From Acheta domesticus (lineage: Eukaryota > Arthropoda > Insecta > Orthoptera > Gryllidae), in NCBI GenBank assembly GCA_031308135.1, contig JAHLJT010008756.1:78942130-79006129 (forward strand): a stretch of 64,000 bases of DNA, given 5' to 3'. The position numbers were made by a program, and so were the translations under genes. The notes under the pieces were generated by a model that saw only the letters and a list, made by a program, of their open reading frames with translations, was not told the DNA's origin and did no database searches. Below are positions 30,301 through 41,284 of this stretch, piece by piece. Every line of letters starts with the position of its first letter. The first letter of the stretch is position 1.

Positions 30301-33300
30301 AGAAAACCATCACTGCAGCTTGCAGCATTCTCATCCAATTGTTACATGTCGGTGATAGCCCAAGATTTTCGGAAATTGAAGTTAAAGGTCATGAAACGTG
30401 GCGTCAATGATACTTTTCACACCTAAGTTGAAAATTATCTCAGTTGCTGACGCACACTTCCCGCCTCTGAGATAATTGAAGTCGGAACACGGGACTGTAA
30501 GAAAACTCTATTGTGTCTTAACGTAGCGCACCTCACTCATGGTACTTGTTTACCTCAACATGACTTATTTCCGCGAAAAATTGGGATTTCTGTTTTTAAT
30601 TGTTTCTTGTGCATTGAGATGTCTAACTTTTCAGTGCTTAAGACAGTTTGTTTATAAATTTGTTAGTTTTTGATTTATTTGTATTTTTCCAAATGCGCGC
30701 GCATATTCCAAGTCCCATGGCCATTTGCAGTTTAGGTGGCCACAATCGTTATTACTGAATAAAATTAGATTATTTTGTGAGAAAGTTTTACAAATACAAT
30801 TTAAACTAGTATAAAAGTCCTTATGTTGGCACATTAAAAACAGCATATCCATTTTGAATCAAATCATTTTTGTAGTTCACAGACTGGAATTAGTGTTCAC
30901 AGACCGTTTTAAAGCTAATGAATCTGAATCTGATTCTTTATAGTGCATTTTTCTCTTTTTTGGCTCGTCCTGAAAGTTCATAACTCTTCCAATTTTGAAG
31001 ATATCTTTAATATTGTTTTTTATTTAATAGCAGAAAGTCAATATTTGTTCTTCCTAAACATCAAGTTGTTATAGAAAATGCATAATATCTATAATGATTG
31101 CTCTGTTGATCGATGTTTTTAACAGTGATTTTTAAAAGTACTGATTTAAATCCCTGTAAAATACAAGTTCCTTGCCAATCTTCAAGTTTAGGTTCCGGCA
31201 CTAAAGTAGATCCAATTTACAATCGTAATAATAATCATCAAAAAATGTTTAACGGTTCATAAGTTATGAAGTCATAAATCATATGTTATTTTTTCAGAAG
31301 GAAAACGGGCACGGGCATATCCGCTGAATTTTGATGATGATATTTTTGATCTTGATATTTATGATGATATTTTTTGATCTTGATATTTGATATCGATGAT
31401 GATATTTTTGATTTTGTCAATACATATGTGTATCCTACTTGTAAGCATGTTTAAATTCAGGTATACGCCACAAATGAATATTTCAAAACTCAGATAGAGA
31501 AGTATCTTAAAGAAATGTGAATGCTAGTGGTACGATTGTGAAGAAAATAAAATTAATAAAATTCGCTTATTTTATACCATTACACTTGTAGTACTGTAAA
31601 ATATTATTTTAAAGGTTTCCTATAAGTTGTAACAATTAAGGCATATCCTTGTGGTAACGCGTTCTAATTAGATACTTAATTTACACCATTTGAGGATTAC
31701 ACAATGAACTAAAAAAGTGTAATTTATTAAGACCTTATATTAATGTTAGAAAACTGTATTGCTCAGAAGACTGAGTCAATGTACTAAAGATAATTACCGA
31801 GAATCAATAGACGGGCTGGGGGAGTTGACTGCAGTAATGAAAATATATTTTCCAAGAATTATAAATAAATGCTAGTAGGGAGGTCACATTATTGAATTGC
31901 TATTGCATGAAATTACGAAATAAGTAACTAAAATACGAATAAATTTTTTAAAAAACTATTCAGTTTGGAATGGACATTTGTTAGAAGGGATGGAGTTCTC
32001 AAGGTTTTCTTTTTTTTACGTTCTGTTACTTTTTTCATTCTTTAACTACGTACTGGCGTCGAACGTGGAAGAATCTTCCGTTAACAAATCCTTTGTCGTT
32101 CATAGTCAGTCATTGCCTTGTATGTTTTCGGTCAGGATTTCTGCAACCGTCTGATCCCCCTAGATCCTCTTAGATCCCCCTAGGTTCTGTCACTGACAGT
32201 TACTCATCCAGGAACTTGCAGTTCTCGAGTTGCTTAAGCCTTTGTGATATCATGGATTAAATAATTCGACAACCGATGTCGACGGCAACCGGTCTCATAT
32301 GCGAATGAGAGAGAAGTGTAATATATTCGGGACGGAAAGAGTTCGCACCAGAATCTTTCGTTGAGGAGATACATATTTAAGGCTTTGACGGAGATTTGAA
32401 TTTTCTTAATTATCTGAGAAAAAAGGATATAATTATAAGTCGAGTTAAATATCGATAGAATGAAAATTTATACTGAAATTGGAAATGAAGATTATTTAAA
32501 GAAAAAGCTGGTCGTGAACTTTATCGGAGATGGCGGCATGTGTTCATGTACACCAATTAACAATAAATTAATTTATGAGCATAAAGTGTCTTATTTTAGT
32601 AGAATTTAAATTTGGAAAAGTATTGTTTGTAATTTAATGTTAAAGTGTTTAAGTTCAAAATTTCATAAAAGACAATTTAAGTTGAAAGAGCAAGAAAGGG
32701 TGTAATGTAATGTTAAAATAAAACGAGTGAAGAAAAATTGACTTTGCTAAAAGCCTTAGAAGACATCCGTATTCCTTATAATGCATTTTATGTAGGTGAA
32801 TCATTTTGAATTCAAAAACGAAAATGAAATAAATAATGGTCATTTATCATTTATATTGTAGAGGCATAATCTAAAGGATTTAAATTTGATTGCCAAAGAG
32901 GGGATGGACATTTTTGTTATTCATTACTTTCTTGTTACCATTGTTTACTTCAGAATGCATGTTTTCAGATTCTGAATTAGAATGTACTTTCAAATTCAGA
33001 TCTACGAAGTTGGAGAAGTCGGTATATAATTTGATTGTTAAACTGGTTTCTAAACACGACAATAAATATTTTATGTATGTAAAAATTATGCTTTCGAATT
33101 CACTCCTATGTAAAAAAACAAAGAGTGTAGAAAATATGCCTCTCGTAATAGACTTTGCAATGTGTTAGAGTTCCTAATATTAAAATACTTCCAAGCATGG
33201 AAATACTTGAAGGTGAAGATGTGAAAGGATGAAGAGTCTGTTCTCAGAGCCTGCTGAAGGATAAGAGAAAAAATTGTGATAGTTGCTTGTGGAGAATCTT

Positions 33301-33490
33301 GAATATCACATCAAATGATATGAAAACCTTAACTTTTTTTCTTTCTGTTACTTTTCCACCTTCAGGGGATACCGATTTCGGATATCAATTCCACGCCGGG
33401 TACCCAGTATGCCTTTATAGGGACACAAATTAACCTTTATACTAGACAGGCACATCGGGATCCTCTGCCTGTGTTCAGCAGACTCACAAG
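30300..33490. other. AT-rich unassigned DNA
   Basis: No ATG-initiated frame of interest. A frame at 32890-33168 with a signal-peptide-like start begins with TTG, not ATG. Around 31320-31410 a GATGATGATATTTTTGATC unit is repeated about three times. Nothing else stands out. Confidence 0.45.
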
Positions 33491-33501
33491 GACTTCCGCG
33501 A

Positions 33502-33522
33502 CCACACACACACACACACACT

Positions 33523-33564
<42 letters not shown>
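33502..33564. repeat. (CA)n microsatellite
   Basis: About 30 CA dinucleotides with one CTCTCA interruption. Confidence 0.95.
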
Positions 33565-33567
<3 letters not shown>

Positions 33568-33599
33568 TCCCTTCAGACCGAAGCGCTGATTCGGTGCAC

Positions 33600-34200
33600 T
33601 CGCTAGCCACTTCGCCTATCAAGGCCGATGAAACTTAAACTTCCTGTTTTGAATATAATGAAAAAATTCAAATTTACCGTAGTTCCGTTTCCATTCATAC
33701 TATTAAACTCAACTCTTTTTAATGTAGGTTTGAGTAAACAACCATTCTCTGTGATATTCTCGGGCAATTCCGAGTAATAAACAATAGATCTTGAATCGAC
33801 TGATATCCTCTTTAGAACCTTATTAACAATACACAAAAAACAGTAATTATCAAAATACAAGCTTTATGAGTTAAAAACGAAATAATAAATTTTTTTAAGG
33901 CATTATGTCTTCGTAAAAAAAGATAATCAAGAACGTTTGTTCAATACTCACATTTTATTTCTCGCAAGCTGCTTTGAATACACTTACCTGTAACAAAAAA
34001 TATATTTTAAACATCAACAAACATAATAATTAACAAACACTCAAAAAGTGATTTTTTTCTCCAAAAAACTTCAAGAATATATTTCTGATTTCGATTGTAA
34101 CGACGAAAAAAATTTCCTTGAAGTTGTTAAAGATATACTATGCAAACGAAATTCCCAATATCATACAAGGAACGTTTTTATTTCCTATCCACTTCAACCA
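33600..34200. other. AT-rich unassigned DNA
   Basis: AT-rich with small frames on both strands. There is a good donor-like CTTACCTG on the minus strand near 33985, but no exon can be built around it. Confidence 0.35.
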
Positions 34201-35060
34201 ATCCACCTTCCTGAAGCTACCCACGCCCATCCACTTCCCTCTAGCAACCCCCTCCCTCATCGGTATGAAAGGGGAAGGCCGCGTTTGATGGGGAGTCGAC
34301 AGAAATTGAACTCCTTTGTCCTCCTGGCGCTGCCGTGTTCCGTCCGAAGAAGAAGTCGGAGATGGAAATAACAGAGATCGCGAGCGCTTCGCTAAGGCCA
34401 CAACAGAGCTGCGGACGCAAAGCACGTGGCTGAAAGCTCCCTCTTCCTCTCTCAATGCCCATAGGCAGTGCGCGCCCGCCGCCCGCCCGCTGCCCACCGC
34501 CCACTGCCTCCTCCACCTCCGCCGTACACTCCTTAACCACCTTTTCCGCACACCAGCCACATCGCCCACCCCCTCCCGTACCCGCCTCGTCCGTCTACTC
34601 GCTCGCTTGCTACCTTTCCCGCCGACCGTCTCGTCTCCCCAGTGTTTCGCTCTCATCACAACACCATCTCGCCCTCCTGGCATTTTCACCCGCACCCTGC
34701 CGCTCACAACCCGTCGTTCTTGCCTGTCTCTGCTCTCTCTTCTATCAAAATTCTACCTTATACTCACTCACTAACTCACACGTTCACTCACTAACTTATT
34801 CGTTCACTCACTAATTAATTCACTCACTAACTCACTCCGCCATCTATCCACACTCTGTCCGTCCCATGTCGCTACCCGCACCACAGGCGTTCTCAGCCAA
34901 CCACTCTTCACTCATTTTCCCTCTCTCGTTCTCTCTCTGTTGCCACCAAACTGTCCGCCGCCACCTATTAACCAACTACGCCCTCCATCGACCATAGGTG
35001 TAGTCCGCTACTACTCTGCTCGCTGGTCACTACTCGCCGTTCATAGGCGGCTGTAGACTG
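34200..35060. other. GC/CT-rich block, possible promoter or CpG-rich region
   Basis: C/T-rich on the plus strand with many CCCGCC, CCTCC and CpG motifs. Around 34755-34850 there are several copies of CACTCACTAA. Overlapping open frames (up to 189 codons on the minus strand) reflect composition bias and are low-complexity Pro/Ser/Arg products. It could be a CpG island, but no TATA or start codon context decides this. Confidence 0.35.
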
Positions 35061-36127
35061 ACGGATTGCTTCTTCATATCAGCGGGAGAGTGGGTCTTTA
35101 ATATACACAAATCAATGTTTTCTTCGAATTTTATGCGCTGCCGTACCGTTCACCTGATTGCGATAAAACTTTGTCAACATATTATTTCCATTTCAGCGAA
35201 GAATATAGACGTAGTACAATGGAAATGTGCTGTCTGTCGCATATACACGCGCGTTGATGATTTTATTCATAAAAGCTGCCTCAGCCGCGCCTGAACAGAA
35301 TTTCTACGCAACCCGCCACATTCCCGAGTATTAAGCACGTCTTTGTTGCATATTCTGCCCCCGCAATTGTGAAATATTGGTCGGAATTATTATTTGACCG
35401 TTATCTCGGACAAGTAAATCAAATTTCTCAAAGGCAGTAACAGAGCGAATGCATGCCCAAAATTGAGGGTGAACGTTTTAACATGACGATACTTCACAAC
35501 AATTCCCACACCAGGAAAAACATACTAGCGAGAAAATCTTTCATCTGTTAAAATTTTTGCAGAGAATCGTGTACAAGGTTAACAATCACATGCCCGATAG
35601 CGTGTGAAGTGAAATACATTTGCAATGACGAAGCTCTGCCGGGCCCACTAGTTTACAATAAAGAGATAATTTTCGCAACAGAACTGAGTCGAATGTCCGT
35701 CGAGCTGGATAATTTGGAGCGCTTATTGTTTTAAAGGATTCAAGTACTTTTTTATGGAATATGAATTTCTTTTCAAAGAAAGTCAAGAAAGTTTTCCAAG
35801 AAAGACAGTGAATAAAGGTCACCACGGAACGAGGATCTCATTTTCTACAAAACGCATTTCTGAAACTGGGTACAACACGATAAAAACAACTTCATCGAAT
35901 AAAAACATTACGTGATATCGTACGTATTACAATGCAATCTGTACGATTTTGTGATTAAAAGTATTTACGTATCTTTCTTATATTGTATAACTTTCTGCAT
36001 TCCAAACTAGTTTTGATTTCCCTTCGAATTCTCTCCTTCACAAATGTTTCGGTTTCTGAAGATAGGTACTGAATTTAGTCAGAGGCTTCTTGTGGGCTAG
36101 AGAATATTTTTATGCAAGTAAATCTAC
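35060..36127. other. Unassigned AT-rich DNA before the retrotransposon
   Basis: Contains no convincing gene or repeat. It ends in the sequence that served as target for the insertion at 36143. Confidence 0.4.
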
Positions 36128-37142
36128 AACATTGGGCAGTCATTATTACTCCAGTCCAACTACTGCAGAAATGTGCTCCATATTGACAGCTTTCAAACTT
36201 GCAAAGGAATCTAACAGCAAAAAAATTGTCGTCTTTTCCACATCTATTGAAGCAATCAATAAAATATGCAATGGTGTCTCGAGTGCAACAATGATAGACA
36301 ACATTCATGAACTGTACTATGGCATGCAATCCAACAAGACTCTAGTAATGACCTGGATCCCAAATTACAAAGATATACCTGAAGATGACATAATAAGCGT
36401 TGAGGAAGAAATGACAACTCCAGAAATCGGAAGAGTTTTAGCAACTTCCCACATATGGACTGATCTGTGGTCACACTCCATAAAGAAAATGCAGAAGATA
36501 TGGGACAACTACTGGAGAACATTCAAGTCTAGTAATTTGCACAAAAAAATTCGAAATTTTTACTCCTTGAAAACCTCCAAAGACTTTTCTAAGCAAGAAC
36601 AGATGATCTTATCACGAATAAGAACAGGTCATTGTAATTTTAGTCACAAGCATCTTCTAACCAGAGATCCCCCTCCCATCTGTGTGCCCTGCAATACCTC
36701 TCTCAACATCTATCATTTGCTATACTACTGTAATCTATTTCAGGACAACAGACGCGAGCAGAATATTGATGAACATGATGAAGAACTAATCCTAACATCC
36801 GAGGATTATCAAAAAAAATACTACATTTCTGTAAATCTTGTAATTTCCTAAATGACATATAATCCTTTTAAATATGATTCAAAACTGTTAAATTTTTCTG
36901 TATAATTTTTCTGTTTATTTATTGTTTGTTGTTTCTGTTTATTATTTCCTGTTTATTTATCATTGTCATTGTGAGAGTATTGTGTCATTGTGTTATTAAT
37001 CTTTGTCATTGTGTATCATCAATTATCATTGTTTTTATAACTAAAGAAAATATTATGTATTGTACAAATTGGTAGTCGCTAATAACCATAGCAGTTGATG
37101 CGACTTAAAATAAACAAATTAAAAAAAAACATTGGGCAGTCA
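36128..37142. repeat. Target-site duplication pair of the LINE insertion
   Basis: AACATTGGGCAGTCA occurs at 36128-36142 and at 37128-37142, immediately before the insertion and immediately after its A tract. The first two A residues of the second copy may belong to the poly(A), leaving at least 13 duplicated bases. Confidence 0.9.
36143..37129 (+). mobile_element. 5'-truncated non-LTR retrotransposon (Jockey/I-like) 3' end
   Basis: A 987-bp insertion with target-site duplication and terminal A9. Its first 700 bases are an open frame, entered from flanking DNA, that encodes the end of an ORF2 protein. It starts inside an RNase H-like region (TAEMCSILTAFKLA, then VVFSTSIEAI). The C-terminal segment typical of Jockey/I clades follows (RIRTGHCNFSHKHL, PPICVPCNTSLNIYHLLYYC, FQDNRRE). 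The usual second Asp in FSDS is Thr here and the GN..AD motif is lost, so RNase H is probably inactive. Reverse transcriptase and endonuclease are absent. The 3' UTR contains TCATTGT-type repeats and AATAAA-like motifs. The absence of stops suggests a fairly recent insertion. Confidence 0.85.
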
Positions 37143-37164
37143 GCTTTACTCGAGAAAAGGCTTA

Positions 37165-37275
37165 TAAAATACTTTTGCCACCAAATATCCACGGCTTCGA
37201 TTGGGTTTGTACCCGAAAACTTGGATATAACGTAATGATAGTTTAACCATTATACCATCGGACTCCGAAGACGAC
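37165..37275 (-). mobile_element. SINE-B head, minus orientation
   Basis: Reverse complement contains a box A (TGGTATAATGG) and a box B (GGGTACAAACCC) separated by about 40 bases, followed by AATCGAAGCCGTGGAT, as in the copy at 29945. Only the head is preserved. Confidence 0.65.
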
Positions 37276-37279
37276 TCGT

Positions 37280-38275
37280 GAGCGATGAGAATTTACACAG
37301 TCTTCCGTCCGTTAACAAAAATCGAAACAAATGAGTTGGAACTCAAAAAGGCTACTCATATTCTAAGAAGAGGTATTTCTTATTGATATGATTTCTTTCT
37401 TTTAAAAAGGTGGTGGTACGAAAAGAATTGAATGGCACACGGCCGACCTCAGAAATAGTGGATTTGGTCGGTTATAAATCTAGTCTGTCGCATTGACCTA
37501 CAAACACCAATGACAGTTATTCACTTTATATTGATGTAAACACGTTAATGACTTTAACAATGATATATATCTGTGTCATCATTTAATTGTTTGCCAAAAT
37601 TCCCGCTTCTCAGTCACAGTATTGCCCTCACAGCCGGGGTGAATCGTAGGTGTAGTCACAACACGTATCAGGGTGAGCGATTGGGGCGCAGTGTGGTGCG
37701 GTGTGGTGCGGGGTAGAGCGGCGAGCCCGTGTAACGGCCCCTCCTAATTTACAAGGCTGATTCAATTCCGTCTCCCGCTCGCGCGCTGAACTCCCACGCG
37801 AGGCGCAGCACTGGGGAGCGAAGACCTGTTCTAAATGGGCAAAAAGCAGCTGCAGAGGAACGTCGGTTTTTGTGCTAAACCAGTTTTAAAAAGGGTGACG
37901 AAAACTGAATTTACGATAACTGAAGCAATATTTCCCTTCGAAATTTTTTAAATCCAAATAATCCGTTATAGATACCTAAAAATATTAACAAAATTCGTTT
38001 TATTTCACCAATTCTCTCTCGTTTCTCACCGTCTGTATCAAAGGTCTGATAGCGGGCACTTCCTGTGGCCTCGTTGTGGCTAATTTAGTAGTGGCTAAAC
38101 AAATTTTGAATTATTGCGAAACGTGTCACATGAACGGCAAATACAATAATTATGTTCAATACAATAATAATGCACACTTGTATACTTACTGCTCAAGTGC
38201 TCACTCAACGTCAAACAAAACCAGAATGAGTTTCGTAAAGCATGACTTGGACTGAACAATTGATGTTTCCGGGGA
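37280..38275. other. Unassigned DNA with a GC-rich patch
   Basis: 37620-37860 is GC-rich and has GTGTGGTGCG repeated in tandem. The rest is AT-rich. No gene is recognised. Confidence 0.35.
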
Positions 38276-38279
38276 CGTC

Positions 38280-38765
38280 AACTGCTATGGTCATTAATCC
38301 CGCTAGTGTAGTGAAAGTGTTTTTGAGGAAGGATGTACAATTTTCTCCCGCTTAATGGTGAAATCCTTCGTCGACCTACAATTCGCCAGCGGTATTTTCC
38401 TCATTGAGGTATCTCCCCCTAGCGGGACACCGCCTTGGCCAGGACAACCTCCAAGCTTCTGACCGGTCTCCGCATATATGTGTAGTAGTATACTGCAGTA
38501 AGTATAATTGTGTAAAGTGAGGGAAGAGGTCAGAACAAGGAAGAAAGAGAAAAGAGCACGGAGACAGTGGCCCCTTTCTTAGGATTACTGTTGCGGCATT
38601 TGCTTGTTATTGATCGCGGAAACTTTGGAAATGCCGATCAGAGCAGCCGACCGCTAGAATTTTCCCATCACAGGGGCCACCGTCGAGACTCGAACCTAGG
38701 GACGTCTCGGTCAGAGTCATTGCAAAGACAGTGGCAATGATCGCTCTGAGCTAAACTCAGCCAGA
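38280..38765 (-). mobile_element. SINE-A, near full-length, minus orientation
   Basis: All parts of the family are present in reverse complement: head with CTAGGTTCGAGTCTCGACGG, AATTCTAGCGGTCGGCTGCT, CGATCAATAACAAGC, GGGCCACTGTCTCCG, TTCTGACCTCTTCCC, ACCGGTCAGAAGC, GGCGGTGTCCCGCTAG, GTAGGTCGACGAAGG and CGGGATTAATGACCATAG at the 3' end. It is one of three near-complete copies. Confidence 0.8.
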
Positions 38766-38939
38766 GAAGCTTTATAGAAGTGGATGTTACAGGGAAATAC
38801 AGAGATAGGCATACGGCAGGCGGACGAGATTGGTACAGGCCACTTTCAACTAAACACTGGCCGAGGAAATATCCTGAAAAAAAAAGGCCGATGCAAACAT
38901 TTTCAAAACCTTACAAAAAGAAAGGACGTACCAAAACCG

Positions 38940-39630
38940 AGATAGTCTATCTTGGTTTAGTCCGACGTATTTTAGGGAGTCAGTTTGAGGGACTTCTTTG
39001 TTGTCGATTTTGATAGGAAGTTATGTTTGTCATTTTAGTCTAAACGTAGTAAAAGTTTGATAATTGATACTAATTTTGTTAATTGAAACTATTGGAAGTT
39101 TCAAACAGATATTTTGATTTTTGAGAGTACTTTACATAAAATCTCAAAAAAATTTGAAAATTCCCAATTTTTTAAAATTGCAAACGTTAAACGTTTTAGG
39201 CTTTCTACAACTATTATATTGAATTTCTTGATGAAATCTTTTCCTTAAAGGAGAATATTTAAATAAAATCATGTTCAATTTTTCGAAAGTAATTAGTGTA
39301 ATTTGGGGAGAAATATTGGCAATTTAAAAGGAAATTAGCTTTTTTTTCTCGAAAAACCGCCCCAAATGTTTTCTTTAAATTCTTTTATCTATTATTGTTA
39401 GTTGTAAATACCCAATAAATTATATTATTATTATTAAAACGATCCCATATAAAGATATTAAAAAAATAACTGTCTTTAAATTTAATGGGATTTTTTTAAT
39501 AATAATAGAAGAAGGGTTGCTCAAAATAATGGCGCGGGTCTCATTTTCTTTGAACACTAAATTTTCGAGAATTGCAAATTTATAAGTAATGCTAGAAAGT
39601 ATGTGCTGTTTTAACAACACTAGCTTCATT
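38940..39630 (+). mobile_element. Family T fragment, plus orientation
   Basis: Body modules are seen (GGCTTTCTACAACTATTATATTG, ATCATGTTCAATTTTTCGAAAG, AAACCGCCCCAAATG) and the end motif TATGTGCTGTTTTAACAACACTAG, also found at 50405 and 51585. The head is missing. Confidence is limited because the modules are AT-rich and diverged. Confidence 0.5.
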
Positions 39631-39649
39631 CTGATTTACATTATTTGCC

Positions 39650-41280
39650 AATATTTATTTAAGCAGTAAACATTATTATCTAATTAGCGTTACCCACTTT
39701 ACCTCTGGGGTGGGGCAAACTGAATAAATGCAGACACAGAAAATTAAAAAAAAAAATTTTTAAAAACAAATTTTACTAAAAGTAGCATAGACTTTCTATG
39801 TGTTATAGAACAATGTATATAATATTTTTGAAATGTTTCTGTAGTTTTTTTAAAATATACACTCTATTATTGCTACAAGCTTAATAGTTCTACTTCCCCC
39901 ACGGTTCCTGCTGAAACAATGCATTTCGTGGGAATCATAAATTCCAAAAGTACTTGTAGTACTTTCATGTTGCATTTTTCTACAACTCATCCTTTTGTGG
40001 AATGTAATTGCAAGGGTTCAGAAAATTCAAAGTTATCGCCTTAAATATTTCTCACTCGCCTAAGTTACTTGATGCTTCCGCTACCCCAGTCACGCGATTC
40101 AGCACACTGTCTGGCAGAGCAACGGGCGCGACGAAGCTTCACCAAAGACAAAGGCCACAGCGCTTTACTCGCAACACAAATGCAAATGTCTGCCGTCTCC
40201 CCCTCCCCTTTCCATCCTCGTTTTGCGCCCTCTCCATATTCCGTGGATTCCTCTCTTTCCGCCCAACCATGCTTCCACTCACCCATGAAAATCAGGCGTT
40301 GCAATTTACGGCCAGAATCAAATGCAGCGGTAAAAGGAAAGTTCAAAGTTTATAAAATCCAATTTTTGGCAATATGCGTACCAAACGCTCAAAACACACG
40401 ACTCCGCACGTTTGGTTTTCATTAAGCTTCCCACTTTTTTGCAATACGAAAAAAATTGATATTGAGTCTACATACTCAATGGGGATGCAGCAAACACCTG
40501 ATAGCGAGTTATAGGTCTGTAAGCGAGATAGCGTAAGAGTGACCGTGATGACAATTGGATTATACACGATTAGACAATTGGAAAGGTTGATGACACGAGC
40601 GTAAATTGCATTGGAAGAATTCGTGGGTAAAATCAGACTAATATTCTGATGAATGTTCGGGTTCCATTCGACTGACCAAGCTGTTTTGATTGCAGATGAC
40701 TAGTTACACTGAAAAAACAAATTCAAACTAACACTTTTGCTAGTCAAATGAAATAAAAGAAGAATTAAATTTCAATGTTTGTTTGATGCACTAAAATATG
40801 GATGCACTAAAATATGCACTAATGGATGCACTAAAATATCTTTCCCTATATTGTTCTTAAATATTTTAAACAAAAAACTGATAATTGAACTCATTAAAAG
40901 TGTAATATGACTTGCAACAGGTTTGATGTAGTTGCTTGCAAGTAAAATCACATTCTTGTTAGTTACTAAATATTGACTAAAACAGAGAATTTTAAAACGA
41001 CTATTTATCTTTTCACATATTTATAAAAACATATCTTTTTGATTTTCATATTTAACATTTAGGTATTTTTATTTTAAAATCTCTAACTTATTGTTCACGA
41101 TCTGAAATATATCTTAATTCATAGATGTTGGGGATTAGAAGCTATGTCTCATCAATGTAATTTATTTACGAGAGGAGTAAACATCTCAACAAACTTATTA
41201 TTAATATAACTTCAATTTCAATAAACGGATTTCAATTTTTACACGAATGGGTTGCCATATCAGGCATTTCATATTAAGGA
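39650..41280. other. Unassigned DNA
   Basis: Mostly AT-rich. 40060-40330 is less AT-rich with open frames on both strands, none recognisable. Around 40790-40845 the unit GGATGCACTAAAATAT is repeated three times in slightly varied form. Confidence 0.4.
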
Positions 41281-41284
41281 TAAC

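Noticed and set aside
32890..33168. 92-codon frame with a signal-peptide-like hydrophobic start and four Cys
   Set aside because: It begins with TTG; the first ATG lies after the hydrophobic stretch. There is no other support for a secreted protein gene.
34138..34774. Overlapping 189- and 152-codon frames in the CT-rich block
   Set aside because: Opposite strands of the same biased sequence; no domain, no conserved motif, no splice context.
36090..36142. Extending the LINE protein to the TTG at 36090
   Set aside because: The target-site duplication ends at 36142, so these first 17 codons are flanking host DNA read by chance in the same frame.
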